From SIG575 sp964507395 (GTDB lineage Bacteria; Bacillota; Clostridia; Oscillospirales; Acutalibacteraceae): a stretch of DNA of 23,406 nucleotides. The notes beneath the pieces were generated by a model, which worked only from the letters and a program-made list of their open reading frames with translations, was not told where the DNA came from and did no database searches. This document shows, one piece after another, positions 13,394 through 20,889 of the stretch; the first letter of the stretch is position 1; the number at the start of each line of letters is the position of its first letter. The position numbers and the translations under genes were made by a program. The DNA is taken from assembly GCA_964507395.1 (NCBI GenBank), contig CAZDQE010000035.1:1-23406 (forward strand). The letters run 5' to 3'.

Positions 13394-14764
13394 TCAGTTA
13401 AGTTTTTCAAGAAGTTTTTTAGCCTGATTTCTGACGTTTTCAGGACAAGGACTGCCGAGAGGTGTTCTCATTGAAACGCATCTTTCAAGAGAAATTGCCT
13501 CATAAACTCCCTCGTCAAATAAGTCGCACACACCCTTGTAATCTTCAATCGGAAGTACATCAAGTGTAGTTCCCTTTTCAATGCAAAGAGCTACAAGCTC
13601 ACCTGTAGCCTTATAAGCATCACGGAAAGGAAGTCCTTTTGAAACAAGGAAATCTGCACAGTCTGTAGCATTAATAAATCCGCCGAGAGCCGCTTTCTTC
13701 ATGTTCTGAGGAATAACTGTCATAGTTTCGATCATAGGAATAAATGCTGTCAGACAAAGCTTGACTGTGTCAACTGCATCAAAAATTGCATCCTTATCCT
13801 CCTGCATATCTTTGTTGTATGCAAGGGGAAGTCCTTTCATAAACGCAAGAAGAGTCATAAGGTCGCCGTAAACTCTGCCTGCTTTACCGCGGACAAGCTC
13901 TGCAATATCAGGATTTTTCTTCTGCGGCATAATACTTGAGCCTGTTGAGAAAGCATCATCAAGCTCAATAAACTTGAATTCCCACGAACACCACATAATA
14001 ATTTCCTCGCTGAAGCGTGAAAGGTGCATCATAAGAATTGAAATTGCGCTTGCAAGCTCGATACAGAAATCTCTGTCTGAAACGCCGTCAAGTGAATTCT
14101 GTGTAGGTCCTGCAAAGCCTAAAAGTTCTGCTGTTCTTTCACGGTTGAGAGGATATGTTGTACCTGCCAATGCTCCGCTGCCGAGAGGACAGTAATCCAT
14201 TCTCTTTAAACAGTCTTCAAGTCTGCCGATATCACGAAGGAACATCTCGCCGTAAGCTAAAAGATGATGTCCGAAAGTAATGGGCTGTGCTCTCTGCAGA
14301 TGTGTATAACCCGGCATTACAACCTCAGCATACTTTTCCGCCTGATTTGCAATGACCTTTTCAAGGTCTTTAACCTGTGAAATAAGCGCCGTACATTCCT
14401 TTTTAAGATAAAGTCTGATATCAAGTGCAACCTGGTCATTACGGCTTCTTGCTGTGTGAAGTCTTTTACCTGCCTGACCGATTCTTCTTGTCAGCTCACC
14501 TTCGATAAAAGTATGTATATCTTCCGCATCAGGGTCTATGGGAAGTGTTCCGTCAATGATTTCTTCTTTTATTTTTGTAAGTTCTGAAACTATTGCTTCT
14601 TTATCCTCTGCAGAAATTATTCCCTGCTCTGAAAGCATTGTTGCATGAGCGATACTTCCGTCAATATCTTCCTTAAACATTCTTGAGTCAAATGAAATAG
14701 AAGAATTAAAATCGTTTGTTTTTTTATCTGCTTCTTTAGAAAAGCGTCCTGCCCAAAGTTTCAT
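13394..14764 (-). CDS. argH: Argininosuccinate lyase
   Basis: A 456-residue enzyme that splits argininosuccinate into arginine and fumarate, the last step of arginine synthesis; a cytoplasmic homotetramer. The fumarase/aspartase superfamily signature GSSIMPQKKNPD is at 275-286, with the catalytic Ser in this mobile loop. The substrate-binding ARSRNDQ is at 105-111 and the catalytic-base region YTHLQRAQP at 153-161. The length is normal. The ATG at 14764 has TGGAGG nine bases upstream; an out-of-frame ATG six bases earlier would encode only Met-Ile before its stop overlaps the argH start. It follows argG on the same strand, with a terminator-like hairpin in the 98-base gap. Confidence 0.96.
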   Translation of the reverse strand: MKLWAGRFSKEADKKTNDFNSSISFDSRMFKEDIDGSIAHATMLSEQGIISAEDKEAIVSELTKIKEEIIDGTLPIDPDAEDIHTFIEGELTRRIGQAGKRLHTARSRNDQVALDIRLYLKKECTALISQVKDLEKVIANQAEKYAEVVMPGYTHLQRAQPITFGHHLLAYGEMFLRDIGRLEDCLKRMDYCPLGSGALAGTTYPLNRERTAELLGFAGPTQNSLDGVSDRDFCIELASAISILMMHLSRFSEEIIMWCSWEFKFIELDDAFSTGSSIMPQKKNPDIAELVRGKAGRVYGDLMTLLAFMKGLPLAYNKDMQEDKDAIFDAVDTVKLCLTAFIPMIETMTVIPQNMKKAALGGFINATDCADFLVSKGLPFRDAYKATGELVALCIEKGTTLDVLPIEDYKGVCDLFDEGVYEAISLERCVSMRTPLGSPCPENVRNQAKKLLEKLN

Positions 14765-14778
14765 ATCATGTTTCCTCC

Positions 14779-14816
14779 AAAAAATTAAAGGGTGAAAAAT
14801 ACTTCACCCTTAATTT
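14779..14816 (-). terminator. Terminator-like hairpin between argG and argH
   Basis: On the minus strand a 14-bp stem with one bulge (14816-14803 with 14796-14782) is followed at once by TTTTTT (14784-14779 region) and then the argH ribosome binding site. It has the full form of an intrinsic terminator inside the arg operon, so it probably attenuates argH and downstream expression or caps an argG-only transcript. Confidence 0.65.
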
Positions 14817-14862
14817 TAAAAGTTTTCATTATAAATGTCAAGCAAATACTTGCCTTATTACA

Positions 14863-16095
14863 TTATTTATTTGCTTCTCTTTCCTGGTCAAGGATTGCCT
14901 TAACCTTGATGGGAAGTCCGAAGAGGTTGATGAAGCCTGCTGAATCGTTCTGGTCATAAACTTCATCTTCATCAAATGTTGCAAATGCTTCACTGTAAAG
15001 TGAATATGGAGATGTTGTACCTGCATTGATGATGTTACCTTTGTAGAGCTTAAGTTTTACATCACCTGTAACTGTTTCCTGTGTTTTATCAACAAATGCT
15101 GAAAGTGCTTCACGAAGAGGTGTAAACCATTTGCCAAAGTAAACAAGGTCTGCAAACTGATTTGCAACAAGTGCTTTGTAGTGCTGAGTGTCTCTGTCAA
15201 GGCAAAGAGTTTCAAGAACCTGATGTGCTCTGTAAAGGATCGTTCCGCCGGGAGTTTCATAAACGCCTCTTGATTTCATACCTACAAGACGGTTTTCAAC
15301 CATATCAATAAGACCGATACCGTTTCTGCCGCCGATTTCGTTAAGCTTACAAACAAGGTCAACAGGTTCCATCTTCTCGCCGTTAAGAGCAACAGCCTCA
15401 CCTTTTTCAAATGTAAGTGTTACATACTCTGCCTTGTCGGGTGCCTGTTCGGGAGAAACGCCGAGCTCAAGGAAGCCGGGTTTGTCATACTGAGGCTCGT
15501 TTGCAGGGTCTTCAAGGTCAAGACCTTCATGTGAAAGGTGCCAGAGGTTCTTATCCTTTGAATAGTTTGTTTCTCTGTTGATTTTAAGAGGAATACCCAT
15601 TTTTTCAGCGTATTCGATTTCATCTTCACGAGATTTGAATTCCCATGTTCTCCAGGGAGCAATGATTTCCATTTCGGGAGCAAATGCTTTGATTGCAAGC
15701 TCGAAACGTACCTGGTCATTACCTTTACCTGTACAGCCGTGGCAGATTGCATCAGCGCCTTCTGCTTTAGCAATTTCTACGATTCTCTTTGCGATAATGG
15801 GACGTGCAAAAGCTGTGCCGAGAAGGTATTCGCCTTCATAAATTGCACCTGCTTTAATTGTGGGATAAATGTATTCTTCAACAAAAACTTTCTTCAAATC
15901 TTCAATGTAAAGCTTTGATGCACCTGTTTTTATTGCTTTTTCTTCAAGGCCGTCAAGCTCTGTGCCCTGACCAACGTCACCTGATACTGCAACTACCTCA
16001 CAGTTGTTATAATTCTCCTTAAGCCACGGAATGATAATTGATGTATCAAGTCCGCCGGAATAAGCAAGAACAACTTTTTTAATTTCTTTTTTCAT
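14863..16095 (-). CDS. argG: Argininosuccinate synthase
   Basis: A 410-residue ATP-dependent ligase that joins citrulline and aspartate to argininosuccinate; a cytoplasmic homotetramer. The PP-loop motif AYSGGLDTS (11-19) binds ATP. GCTGKGNDQVRFE (about 119-131) and the TNYSKDKNLWHLSHEG region are characteristic of the family. The length is normal. The ATG has TTGGAGG nine bases upstream. It heads the minus-strand block with argH next, and its promoter region (16142-16200) carries sequences resembling ArgR boxes, so repression by arginine is plausible but unproven. Confidence 0.97.
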   Translation of the reverse strand: MKKEIKKVVLAYSGGLDTSIIIPWLKENYNNCEVVAVSGDVGQGTELDGLEEKAIKTGASKLYIEDLKKVFVEEYIYPTIKAGAIYEGEYLLGTAFARPIIAKRIVEIAKAEGADAICHGCTGKGNDQVRFELAIKAFAPEMEIIAPWRTWEFKSREDEIEYAEKMGIPLKINRETNYSKDKNLWHLSHEGLDLEDPANEPQYDKPGFLELGVSPEQAPDKAEYVTLTFEKGEAVALNGEKMEPVDLVCKLNEIGGRNGIGLIDMVENRLVGMKSRGVYETPGGTILYRAHQVLETLCLDRDTQHYKALVANQFADLVYFGKWFTPLREALSAFVDKTQETVTGDVKLKLYKGNIINAGTTSPYSLYSEAFATFDEDEVYDQNDSAGFINLFGLPIKVKAILDQEREANK

Positions 16096-16141
16096 CTCTG
16101 ATTACCTCCAATTTATATTTTTTTCCATTTATTTCACTTGA

Positions 16142-16200
16142 TATACACTATTATACACTTTTTATGCATAAAATCAAGCAAAAATTCATAAATATACAAA
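16142..16200 (-). promoter_or_regulatory. argG promoter with ArgR-box-like sequences
   Basis: On the minus strand TTGATT (16177-16172), a 16-base spacer and TATAAT (16155-16150). The element GTGTATA is repeated ten bases apart over the -10 region. Sequences resembling half or imperfect ARG boxes (TTATGCATAAAATCAAG at 16162-16178, and AAAATTCATAAATATACA to its right) cover and flank the -35 element, where ArgR/AhrC repressors usually bind. The match to the published consensus is loose. Confidence 0.45.
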
Positions 16201-16212
16201 ATTTATACATAT

Positions 16213-16241
16213 TTGACATTTACACGAAAAAATAATAAAAT
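16213..16241 (+). promoter_or_regulatory. Promoter of the vanY-like gene and mnmG block
   Basis: A perfect TTGACA (16213-16218), a 17-base spacer and TAAAAT (16236-16241), about 35-40 bases before the start codon at 16285. It is divergent from argG and likely drives the peptidase, mnmG and rsmG. Confidence 0.75.
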
Positions 16242-16284
16242 AATTGTACACTATTACAACAATTTTTTCAAGGGGGATATGCCG

Positions 16285-17115
16285 ATGAATAAGAATAAAA
16301 ATTTAAGACCTGTGCTTTTTTGGACACTTATCGGCATTATTGCAGTAAGTGCTGTCCTTTTTGTGATATCACTTTTTACCGACAGAGTCACTCCTCCCGA
16401 AGAAATCAACAACGGAACTTTTTCTTCAAAAACGGACTACTGGACCGATGCAAAAGGAACAGTTGCAAAGGATATTATTTATGAAGAAGACCAGAGTATT
16501 TATAAAAGTTCATTTCTCGGTGAATATAAGAGCTACGGTATCAACCCTGAAATAACTAAAATCAGCAAAAACGGCTGGAATCTGATTTTACTGAATAAAA
16601 GCAATATTCTTCCCGATAATTATGAACTGAATCTCGCTTCCATTGCAGGCAGCAACATTAAGATGGATGCGGATGCTGCAGAATTTTTCAATAAAATGTA
16701 TATTGAAGCTACAAAGGAAGGAATTATTCTGACTCCTTTCTCAGGCTACAGAACTGTTTCTTTCCAGAGAAAGCTTTTTGAAAACAAAATTGAAGATATT
16801 ATAACAAAAACGGGACAAGAAGAAAAAGACGCTGTAAACGAAGCTCTTAAATCTGTTAATATTCCTGCTTCCAGCGAGCATAATGCAGGACTTTCCGTTG
16901 ATATCATCAGCCGTGATGCTTCTTTTGCGGAAACTGATGAATATAAATGGCTTTATTCAAATGCTCATAAATACGGCTTCGTTCTCCGTTATCCTGAGGG
17001 TAAAGAAGAGGTTACAGGTGTTGAATTCAAGCCTTATCACTGGCGTTTTGTAGGAATAAACGCTGCAAATGAAATGAAAAAAACAGGTCAGTGTCTTGAA
17101 GAATATTTAAAATAA
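16285..17115 (+). CDS. Membrane-anchored VanY/LdcB-type (M15B) peptidase-like protein
   Basis: A 276-residue protein with a short basic N-terminus, one membrane anchor (about residues 9-30) and an extracytoplasmic domain. The C-terminal part is an M15B (D,D- or L,D-carboxypeptidase) fold: SGYRTVSFQ (153-161), SEHNAGLSVDI with zinc ligands H199 and D206, and YHWRFVG with zinc ligand H252. Such enzymes trim peptidoglycan stem peptides. The catalytic Glu normally lies three residues before the last His (EPWH); here that position is Lys249 (KPYH), with a Glu at 247, so activity is uncertain. The ATG at 16285 is chosen because AGGGGG lies eight bases upstream; an ATG six bases earlier is too close to it. 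mnmG follows after 18 bases. Confidence 0.88.
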   Translation: MNKNKNLRPVLFWTLIGIIAVSAVLFVISLFTDRVTPPEEINNGTFSSKTDYWTDAKGTVAKDIIYEEDQSIYKSSFLGEYKSYGINPEITKISKNGWNLILLNKSNILPDNYELNLASIAGSNIKMDADAAEFFNKMYIEATKEGIILTPFSGYRTVSFQRKLFENKIEDIITKTGQEEKDAVNEALKSVNIPASSEHNAGLSVDIISRDASFAETDEYKWLYSNAHKYGFVLRYPEGKEEVTGVEFKPYHWRFVGINAANEMKKTGQCLEEYLK

Positions 17116-17133
17116 GTTACAGAGGGATTATAT

Positions 17134-19023
17134 ATGCAATATTTTGCAAAACATTATGATGTTGCAGTTATCGGAGCCGGTCATGCGGGAATTGAGGCAG
17201 GGCTTGCTTCCGCACGTCTTGGCTGTGAAACATGCGTTTTCACAATAAATCTTGACTGGGTGGGAAATATGCCCTGTAATCCGTCTATCGGCGGTACATC
17301 TAAAGGACATTTAGTTCGTGAAATTGATGCTCTCGGCGGCGAAATGGGAATTGCCGCAGATTTACATACACTTCAGAACAGAATGCTCAATGTGGGAAAA
17401 GGACCTGCCGTACATAGTCTCAGAGCACAGATCGACAGACGTCTTTACTCCCAGTACATGAAGCATACTCTTGAAAAACAGGAAAATCTTGAACTCAGAC
17501 AGGCTGAAATTGTAGATTTAAAGAAAAATGACGAGGGATCGTGGGAAATGACTACGAACCTTGAAGCAATTTATACTGCCGAATGTGTTATTCTTGCAAC
17601 AGGCACATTCCTTGGCGGCAAAATTTATGTAGGTGATGTTTCATTTTCAAGCGGTCCCGACGGCATGTTCCCTGCTGACAAGCTTTCAGAGGCTCTTGTA
17701 AAACTCGGTGTTGAAACAAGAAGATTCAAAACAGGTACCCCATCCCGTGTTAACAAAAGAAGTGTTAACACTGAGATTCTTGAATTACAGACAGGCGATG
17801 AGGAAACTACACCGTTTTCTTTTAATTATAATTCTAAAATAGAAAATACAGAACCTTGTTACGTTACATATACAAATGAAGAAACAAAAAGAATCATTCT
17901 TGAAAATTTACATCGCTCTCCCCTTTACGGCGGAAAAATTGACGGTGTAGGACCAAGATACTGTCCCAGCATAGAAGATAAAATTGTAAGATTTGCAGAA
18001 AAAGAAAGACATCAGATTTTTATTGAGCCTTGCGGCAGCAGTGAAAACACAGAAGAAATGTATTTGCAAGGTCTTTCATCTTCTCTGCCTGAAGATGTTC
18101 AGCTTGCATTTATCAGAACTATTCCCGGTCTTGAAAATGCACAGGTTATGAGAACAGCATATGCTATTGAATACGACTGCGTAGACCCGTTGACTCTTAA
18201 AGCCACACTTGAGTTTGAAAAACTTAACGGTCTTTACGGCGCAGGTCAGTTTAACGGTTCCAGCGGCTACGAGGAAGCAGCAGCGCAGGGACTTGTTGCA
18301 GGTATTAATGCTGCAAGAAAAGTTCAGGGCAAGGATGAATTTATTCTTGACAGAGCAAGCTCATATATAGGTACTCTTATAGATGACCTCGTAACAAAAG
18401 GATGCTCGGACCCCTACAGAATGATGACGTCACGTTCAGAATACAGACTTATTTTAAGACAGGATAATGCAGACCTTCGTCTTACAGAAAAAGGATATGA
18501 GCTCGGTCTTATAAGCGAAGAAAGATATCAGAAATTCTTACATAAAAAAGAACTTATTGCCGAAGAAGATAAACGAGTCAAAAGCGTAGTAATATCGCCG
18601 TCTGAAAGGCTTAATAAGGTTCTTGTTTCACGTGAAACAGCACCTATAAAAACAGGTGTTCGTCTCTCTGAGCTTATAAAAAGACCTCAGCTTAATTATA
18701 AAATTCTTGCTGAGTTTGATACAGAAAGACCTGACCTTCCTAAAGAAATTTTCGAGCAGGTGGAAATTGAAATCAAATATGAAGGCTATATAAAAAGACA
18801 AAAAGCACAAATTGACGAAATGCGTCGTCTTGAAAAGAAAAAGATAGATTTTATAAAGGATTATAAAGAAATTGTGGGACTTCGCCTTGAAGCACAGGAA
18901 AAGCTCAATAAAGTAAAACCTGCAAATATCGGGCAGGCTTCAAGAATTTCAGGTGTAAGCCCTGCTGATATTTCGGTGCTTCTTATTTATTTATCTTCCC
19001 TTGGAAAGGAAAACAGGCAATGA
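17134..19023 (+). CDS. mnmG: tRNA uridine-5-carboxymethylaminomethyl modification enzyme MnmG (GidA)
   Basis: A 629-residue FAD enzyme that, with MnmE, installs the cmnm5 group on U34 of certain tRNAs using methylenetetrahydrofolate. The FAD-binding GAGHAG (14-19), CNPSIGG (48-54) and YCPSIEDK, which holds the conserved catalytic-type Cys, are intact, and the C-terminal SGVSPADI region that binds MnmE is present. The length is normal. The usual partner gene mnmE is not upstream; its place is taken by the peptidase-like gene. The gene overlaps rsmG by four bases (ATGA). A perfect parS site at 18624-18639 lies within codons 497-502 (LVSRET), so part of this coding sequence is also a centromere site. 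Confidence 0.97.
   Translation: MQYFAKHYDVAVIGAGHAGIEAGLASARLGCETCVFTINLDWVGNMPCNPSIGGTSKGHLVREIDALGGEMGIAADLHTLQNRMLNVGKGPAVHSLRAQIDRRLYSQYMKHTLEKQENLELRQAEIVDLKKNDEGSWEMTTNLEAIYTAECVILATGTFLGGKIYVGDVSFSSGPDGMFPADKLSEALVKLGVETRRFKTGTPSRVNKRSVNTEILELQTGDEETTPFSFNYNSKIENTEPCYVTYTNEETKRIILENLHRSPLYGGKIDGVGPRYCPSIEDKIVRFAEKERHQIFIEPCGSSENTEEMYLQGLSSSLPEDVQLAFIRTIPGLENAQVMRTAYAIEYDCVDPLTLKATLEFEKLNGLYGAGQFNGSSGYEEAAAQGLVAGINAARKVQGKDEFILDRASSYIGTLIDDLVTKGCSDPYRMMTSRSEYRLILRQDNADLRLTEKGYELGLISEERYQKFLHKKELIAEEDKRVKSVVISPSERLNKVLVSRETAPIKTGVRLSELIKRPQLNYKILAEFDTERPDLPKEIFEQVEIEIKYEGYIKRQKAQIDEMRRLEKKKIDFIKDYKEIVGLRLEAQEKLNKVKPANIGQASRISGVSPADISVLLIYLSSLGKENRQ
18624..18639. other. parS site (perfect, inside mnmG)
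   Basis: TGTTTCACGTGAAACA, identical to the 16-bp palindromic parS consensus recognised by Spo0J/ParB in Firmicutes and many other bacteria. It is read in mnmG as VSRET. Confidence 0.95.
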
Positions 19024-19745
19024 TTATTTCTAAAGAATTATTTATTGAATCACTCAGACCTTTCAATATTACTCTTACTGATGAAAAAATTGAAATGTTT
19101 GATAAATATGCTTCGCTTCTTATAGAATGGAATGCAAAATTCAATTTAACAGCGATCAAAGACCCTGACGGAATTGTTGTAAAACATTTTGTTGACAGTC
19201 TTGCTGTTCTTTCAGAAAATACACTTGAAGGCTCTCTTATAGATGTGGGAACGGGCGCAGGCTTTCCCGGACTTCCCCTTCTGATTGCAAGTGATAACCT
19301 TGATGTTACATTTCTTGACAGTACAGGAAAAAAAATCAAATTCATTGAAACAGTTCTCGATGAACTCGGCTTATTTGCTGATACAGTTAATGCGAGAGCA
19401 GAAGAAGCTGCAAAAGATAAATTTTTACGTGAAAGCTTTGACTTTGCTACTGCAAGAGCAGTTTCAAATCTTCGTGATTTATCTGAATATTGTTTACCTT
19501 TCGTAAAAGCAGGCGGTAAATTTATATCCATGAAAAGTGCTAAAACTGACGAAGAAATTAAAGATGCAAAGGAAGCTATAAAAGTTCTCGGCGGCGAAAT
19601 TGAAAAGATTAATTCTTTTGAACTTGCTGATTGCGGAGAAAGAACACTCATTTTCATTAAAAAAGTTCGTCCTACTCCGACAAAATATCCGAGAAATTAT
19701 TCTCAGATTGTGAAAAATCCGATTGTTTCACGTGAAACAAAGTAA
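19020..19745 (+). CDS. rsmG: 16S rRNA (guanine-527-N7)-methyltransferase RsmG (GidB)
   Basis: A 241-residue SAM-dependent enzyme that methylates G527 (E. coli numbering) of 16S rRNA; loss gives low-level streptomycin resistance in other bacteria. The family start EWNAKFNLTAIKD (36-48) and the SAM motif IDVGTGAGFPGLP (74-86) are clear, as is ATARAVSNL in the middle region. The start overlaps the mnmG stop by four bases, with GGAAAGGA upstream, so translation is coupled. The C-terminal tail ends IVSRETK, and the codons for VSRET are a perfect parS site that stops two codons before the end, suggesting the tail sequence is shaped by the centromere. Confidence 0.96.
   Translation: MIISKELFIESLRPFNITLTDEKIEMFDKYASLLIEWNAKFNLTAIKDPDGIVVKHFVDSLAVLSENTLEGSLIDVGTGAGFPGLPLLIASDNLDVTFLDSTGKKIKFIETVLDELGLFADTVNARAEEAAKDKFLRESFDFATARAVSNLRDLSEYCLPFVKAGGKFISMKSAKTDEEIKDAKEAIKVLGGEIEKINSFELADCGERTLIFIKKVRPTPTKYPRNYSQIVKNPIVSRETK
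19724..19739. other. parS site (perfect, at the 3' end of rsmG)
   Basis: A second exact TGTTTCACGTGAAACA, 1.1 kb from the first, in the last codons of rsmG and in the same reading frame (VSRET). Confidence 0.95.
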
Positions 19746-19851
19746 ATTAATAACGATTTTTGTCGCAATTTTCTGCTGGACAAACCTCCTTCAAAGGTGT
19801 ATTCTTGACTTACGGAAATCAAGTCAGAAAGCACTTTTGGAGGATTTTTTA

Positions 19852-20640
19852 ATGCAAAAAGAAGATGCAGGACGCATTATTTTAATCAGATGCAATAAAA
19901 TAAATCCTTCAAAAATAAAAAAAGCTTCACTTGATAATAATATATCAAGATTATCAGAAAGTATCAAAAAATACGGAATTATACAGCCGCTAATCGTCAG
20001 ACCGTTGAATTATGGATTATATGAAATAATAAGCGGTAACAGAAGATTTTCCGCAGCGAAGCTTGCGGGAATTACATCAGTTCCCTGTATTATAATAGAT
20101 ACTGATGAAAAAGCCGCATTAAAAATAAATTTAATCGAAAATACTTTTAAAAGTACTTATTCCGTTTTTGATGAGGCAGATATTATAAAATCACTTATTC
20201 TTGATTATGAATTTTCAGTAGATGAAATTTCCCATATGCTTTGCTGTAACATTTCTGAAGTAATTGATAAACTTAAAATACTTCATTTTTCACGTGAAAA
20301 CAGAATAAAAATTGAAAATTTCAATATTTCATTTAGCCAATGCAAATCACTGCTGAAGCTTGAAAATACTGAATTTTTTGACGAAGCTCTTGATGAAATT
20401 ATAAAGGAAAAATTCAATGATTTTCAAACTGAAGAATATGTAAAAAAAATACTCAAAAACCTGCATAATACTGCGGTTTTTAAAGATATCAGACTATTTA
20501 CAAATACTATTGCAAATGCAGTGGAAAAAATGAAATCTGCAGGTATTAAAGTAATTTTTGATAAAGAGGAAAATGAAGAAAAAATAAGTTTTTCAATTAT
20601 TATTCCTAAAAAACAAAATTCTGCTATAAAGTCGCAGTAA
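19852..20640 (+). CDS. Divergent ParB-family protein in the noc position
   Basis: A 262-residue ParB/Noc-like protein located between rsmG and soj, exactly where Bacillus carries noc (nucleoid occlusion). The N-terminal ParB domain is recognisable (IQPLIVRPLNYGLYEIISG), but the CTP-binding box normally GERRxRA reads GNRRFSA (62-68) and the ENxQR box reads ENTFKS (96-101). A helix-turn-helix is expected at about 121-144 (VDEISHMLCCNISEVIDKLK) and lacks the RSxV(A/T)N recognition pattern of Spo0J. The last 60 residues form a basic/acidic domain without a clear membrane-binding helix, and the N-terminal amphipathic helix of Bacillus Noc is not obvious. The start at 19852 has GGAGG eight bases upstream; the frame is open to 19723 without support. 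Base composition is more AT-rich than its neighbours. Function in nucleoid occlusion is positional inference only. Confidence 0.82.
   Translation: MQKEDAGRIILIRCNKINPSKIKKASLDNNISRLSESIKKYGIIQPLIVRPLNYGLYEIISGNRRFSAAKLAGITSVPCIIIDTDEKAALKINLIENTFKSTYSVFDEADIIKSLILDYEFSVDEISHMLCCNISEVIDKLKILHFSRENRIKIENFNISFSQCKSLLKLENTEFFDEALDEIIKEKFNDFQTEEYVKKILKNLHNTAVFKDIRLFTNTIANAVEKMKSAGIKVIFDKEENEEKISFSIIIPKKQNSAIKSQ
20286..20301. other. Degenerate parS-like site inside the noc-like gene
   Basis: TTTTTCACGTGAAAAC keeps the central TTTCACGTGAAA and matches the parS consensus at 13 of 16 positions. It is read as FSREN, the same frame as the two genic parS sites. Binding would probably be weaker. Confidence 0.55.
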
Positions 20641-20715
20641 AATGCGGTTTTATATACAAGGGCATTTTGCCCACCCATATCTTTCTCTTTCACACCCCAC
20701 ATCCACAAACGGCGG

Positions 20716-20754
20716 AGGAGCAGTCATTATTCGGCTGCTCCTTTGCTGTTTTGT
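20716..20754 (+). terminator. Likely terminator after the noc-like gene
   Basis: An 8-bp stem AGGAGCAG/CTGCTCCT (20716-20723 with 20735-20742) with an 11-base loop, followed by TTGCTGTTTTGTTT. The interrupted T tract makes it moderate. The rest of the 20641-20889 gap holds an earlier small hairpin (20625-20654), a C-rich stretch near 20690, a parS site and the soj promoter. Confidence 0.55.
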
Positions 20755-20767
20755 TTCACGTGAAACT
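20752..20767. other. parS site (15/16) upstream of soj
   Basis: TGTTTCACGTGAAACT differs from consensus only in the last base. It is intergenic, overlaps the end of the terminator T-rich tail, and ends 39 bases before the soj -35 element. Confidence 0.9.
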
Positions 20768-20806
20768 TTTTATCTCTTTTCATTATAAATAATGACAACA
20801 AAAATA

Positions 20807-20835
20807 TTGCAATTTTATTATATCTATGATATAAT
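20807..20835 (+). promoter_or_regulatory. Promoter of the soj-spo0J unit
   Basis: TTGCAA (20807-20812), a 17-base spacer and a perfect TATAAT (20830-20835) with TG at the extended -10 position. Transcription should start near 20842, giving a leader of about 48 nt before the chosen soj start at 20890. Confidence 0.7.
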
Positions 20836-20889
20836 AAGTTAATTATTATGGAGAAGGTTGCCGTTCTTTCAGATAGGAGAACTTCAGAT

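Noticed and set aside
19723..19851. N-terminal extension of the noc-like protein starting in the rsmG parS site
   Set aside because: The start would be a TTG in the parS palindrome with no ribosome binding site; the ATG at 19852 has GGAGG and fits the ParB family length.
20641..20847. Replication origin (oriC) in the intergenic gap before soj
   Set aside because: The gap is AT-rich in part, but I found no DnaA-box cluster (TTATCCACA-like), and no dnaA or dnaN gene is in the window.
20848..20889. Earlier in-frame ATG for soj, possibly leaderless
   Set aside because: It is about six bases after the predicted transcription start and lacks a ribosome binding site; the family N-terminus begins at 20890.
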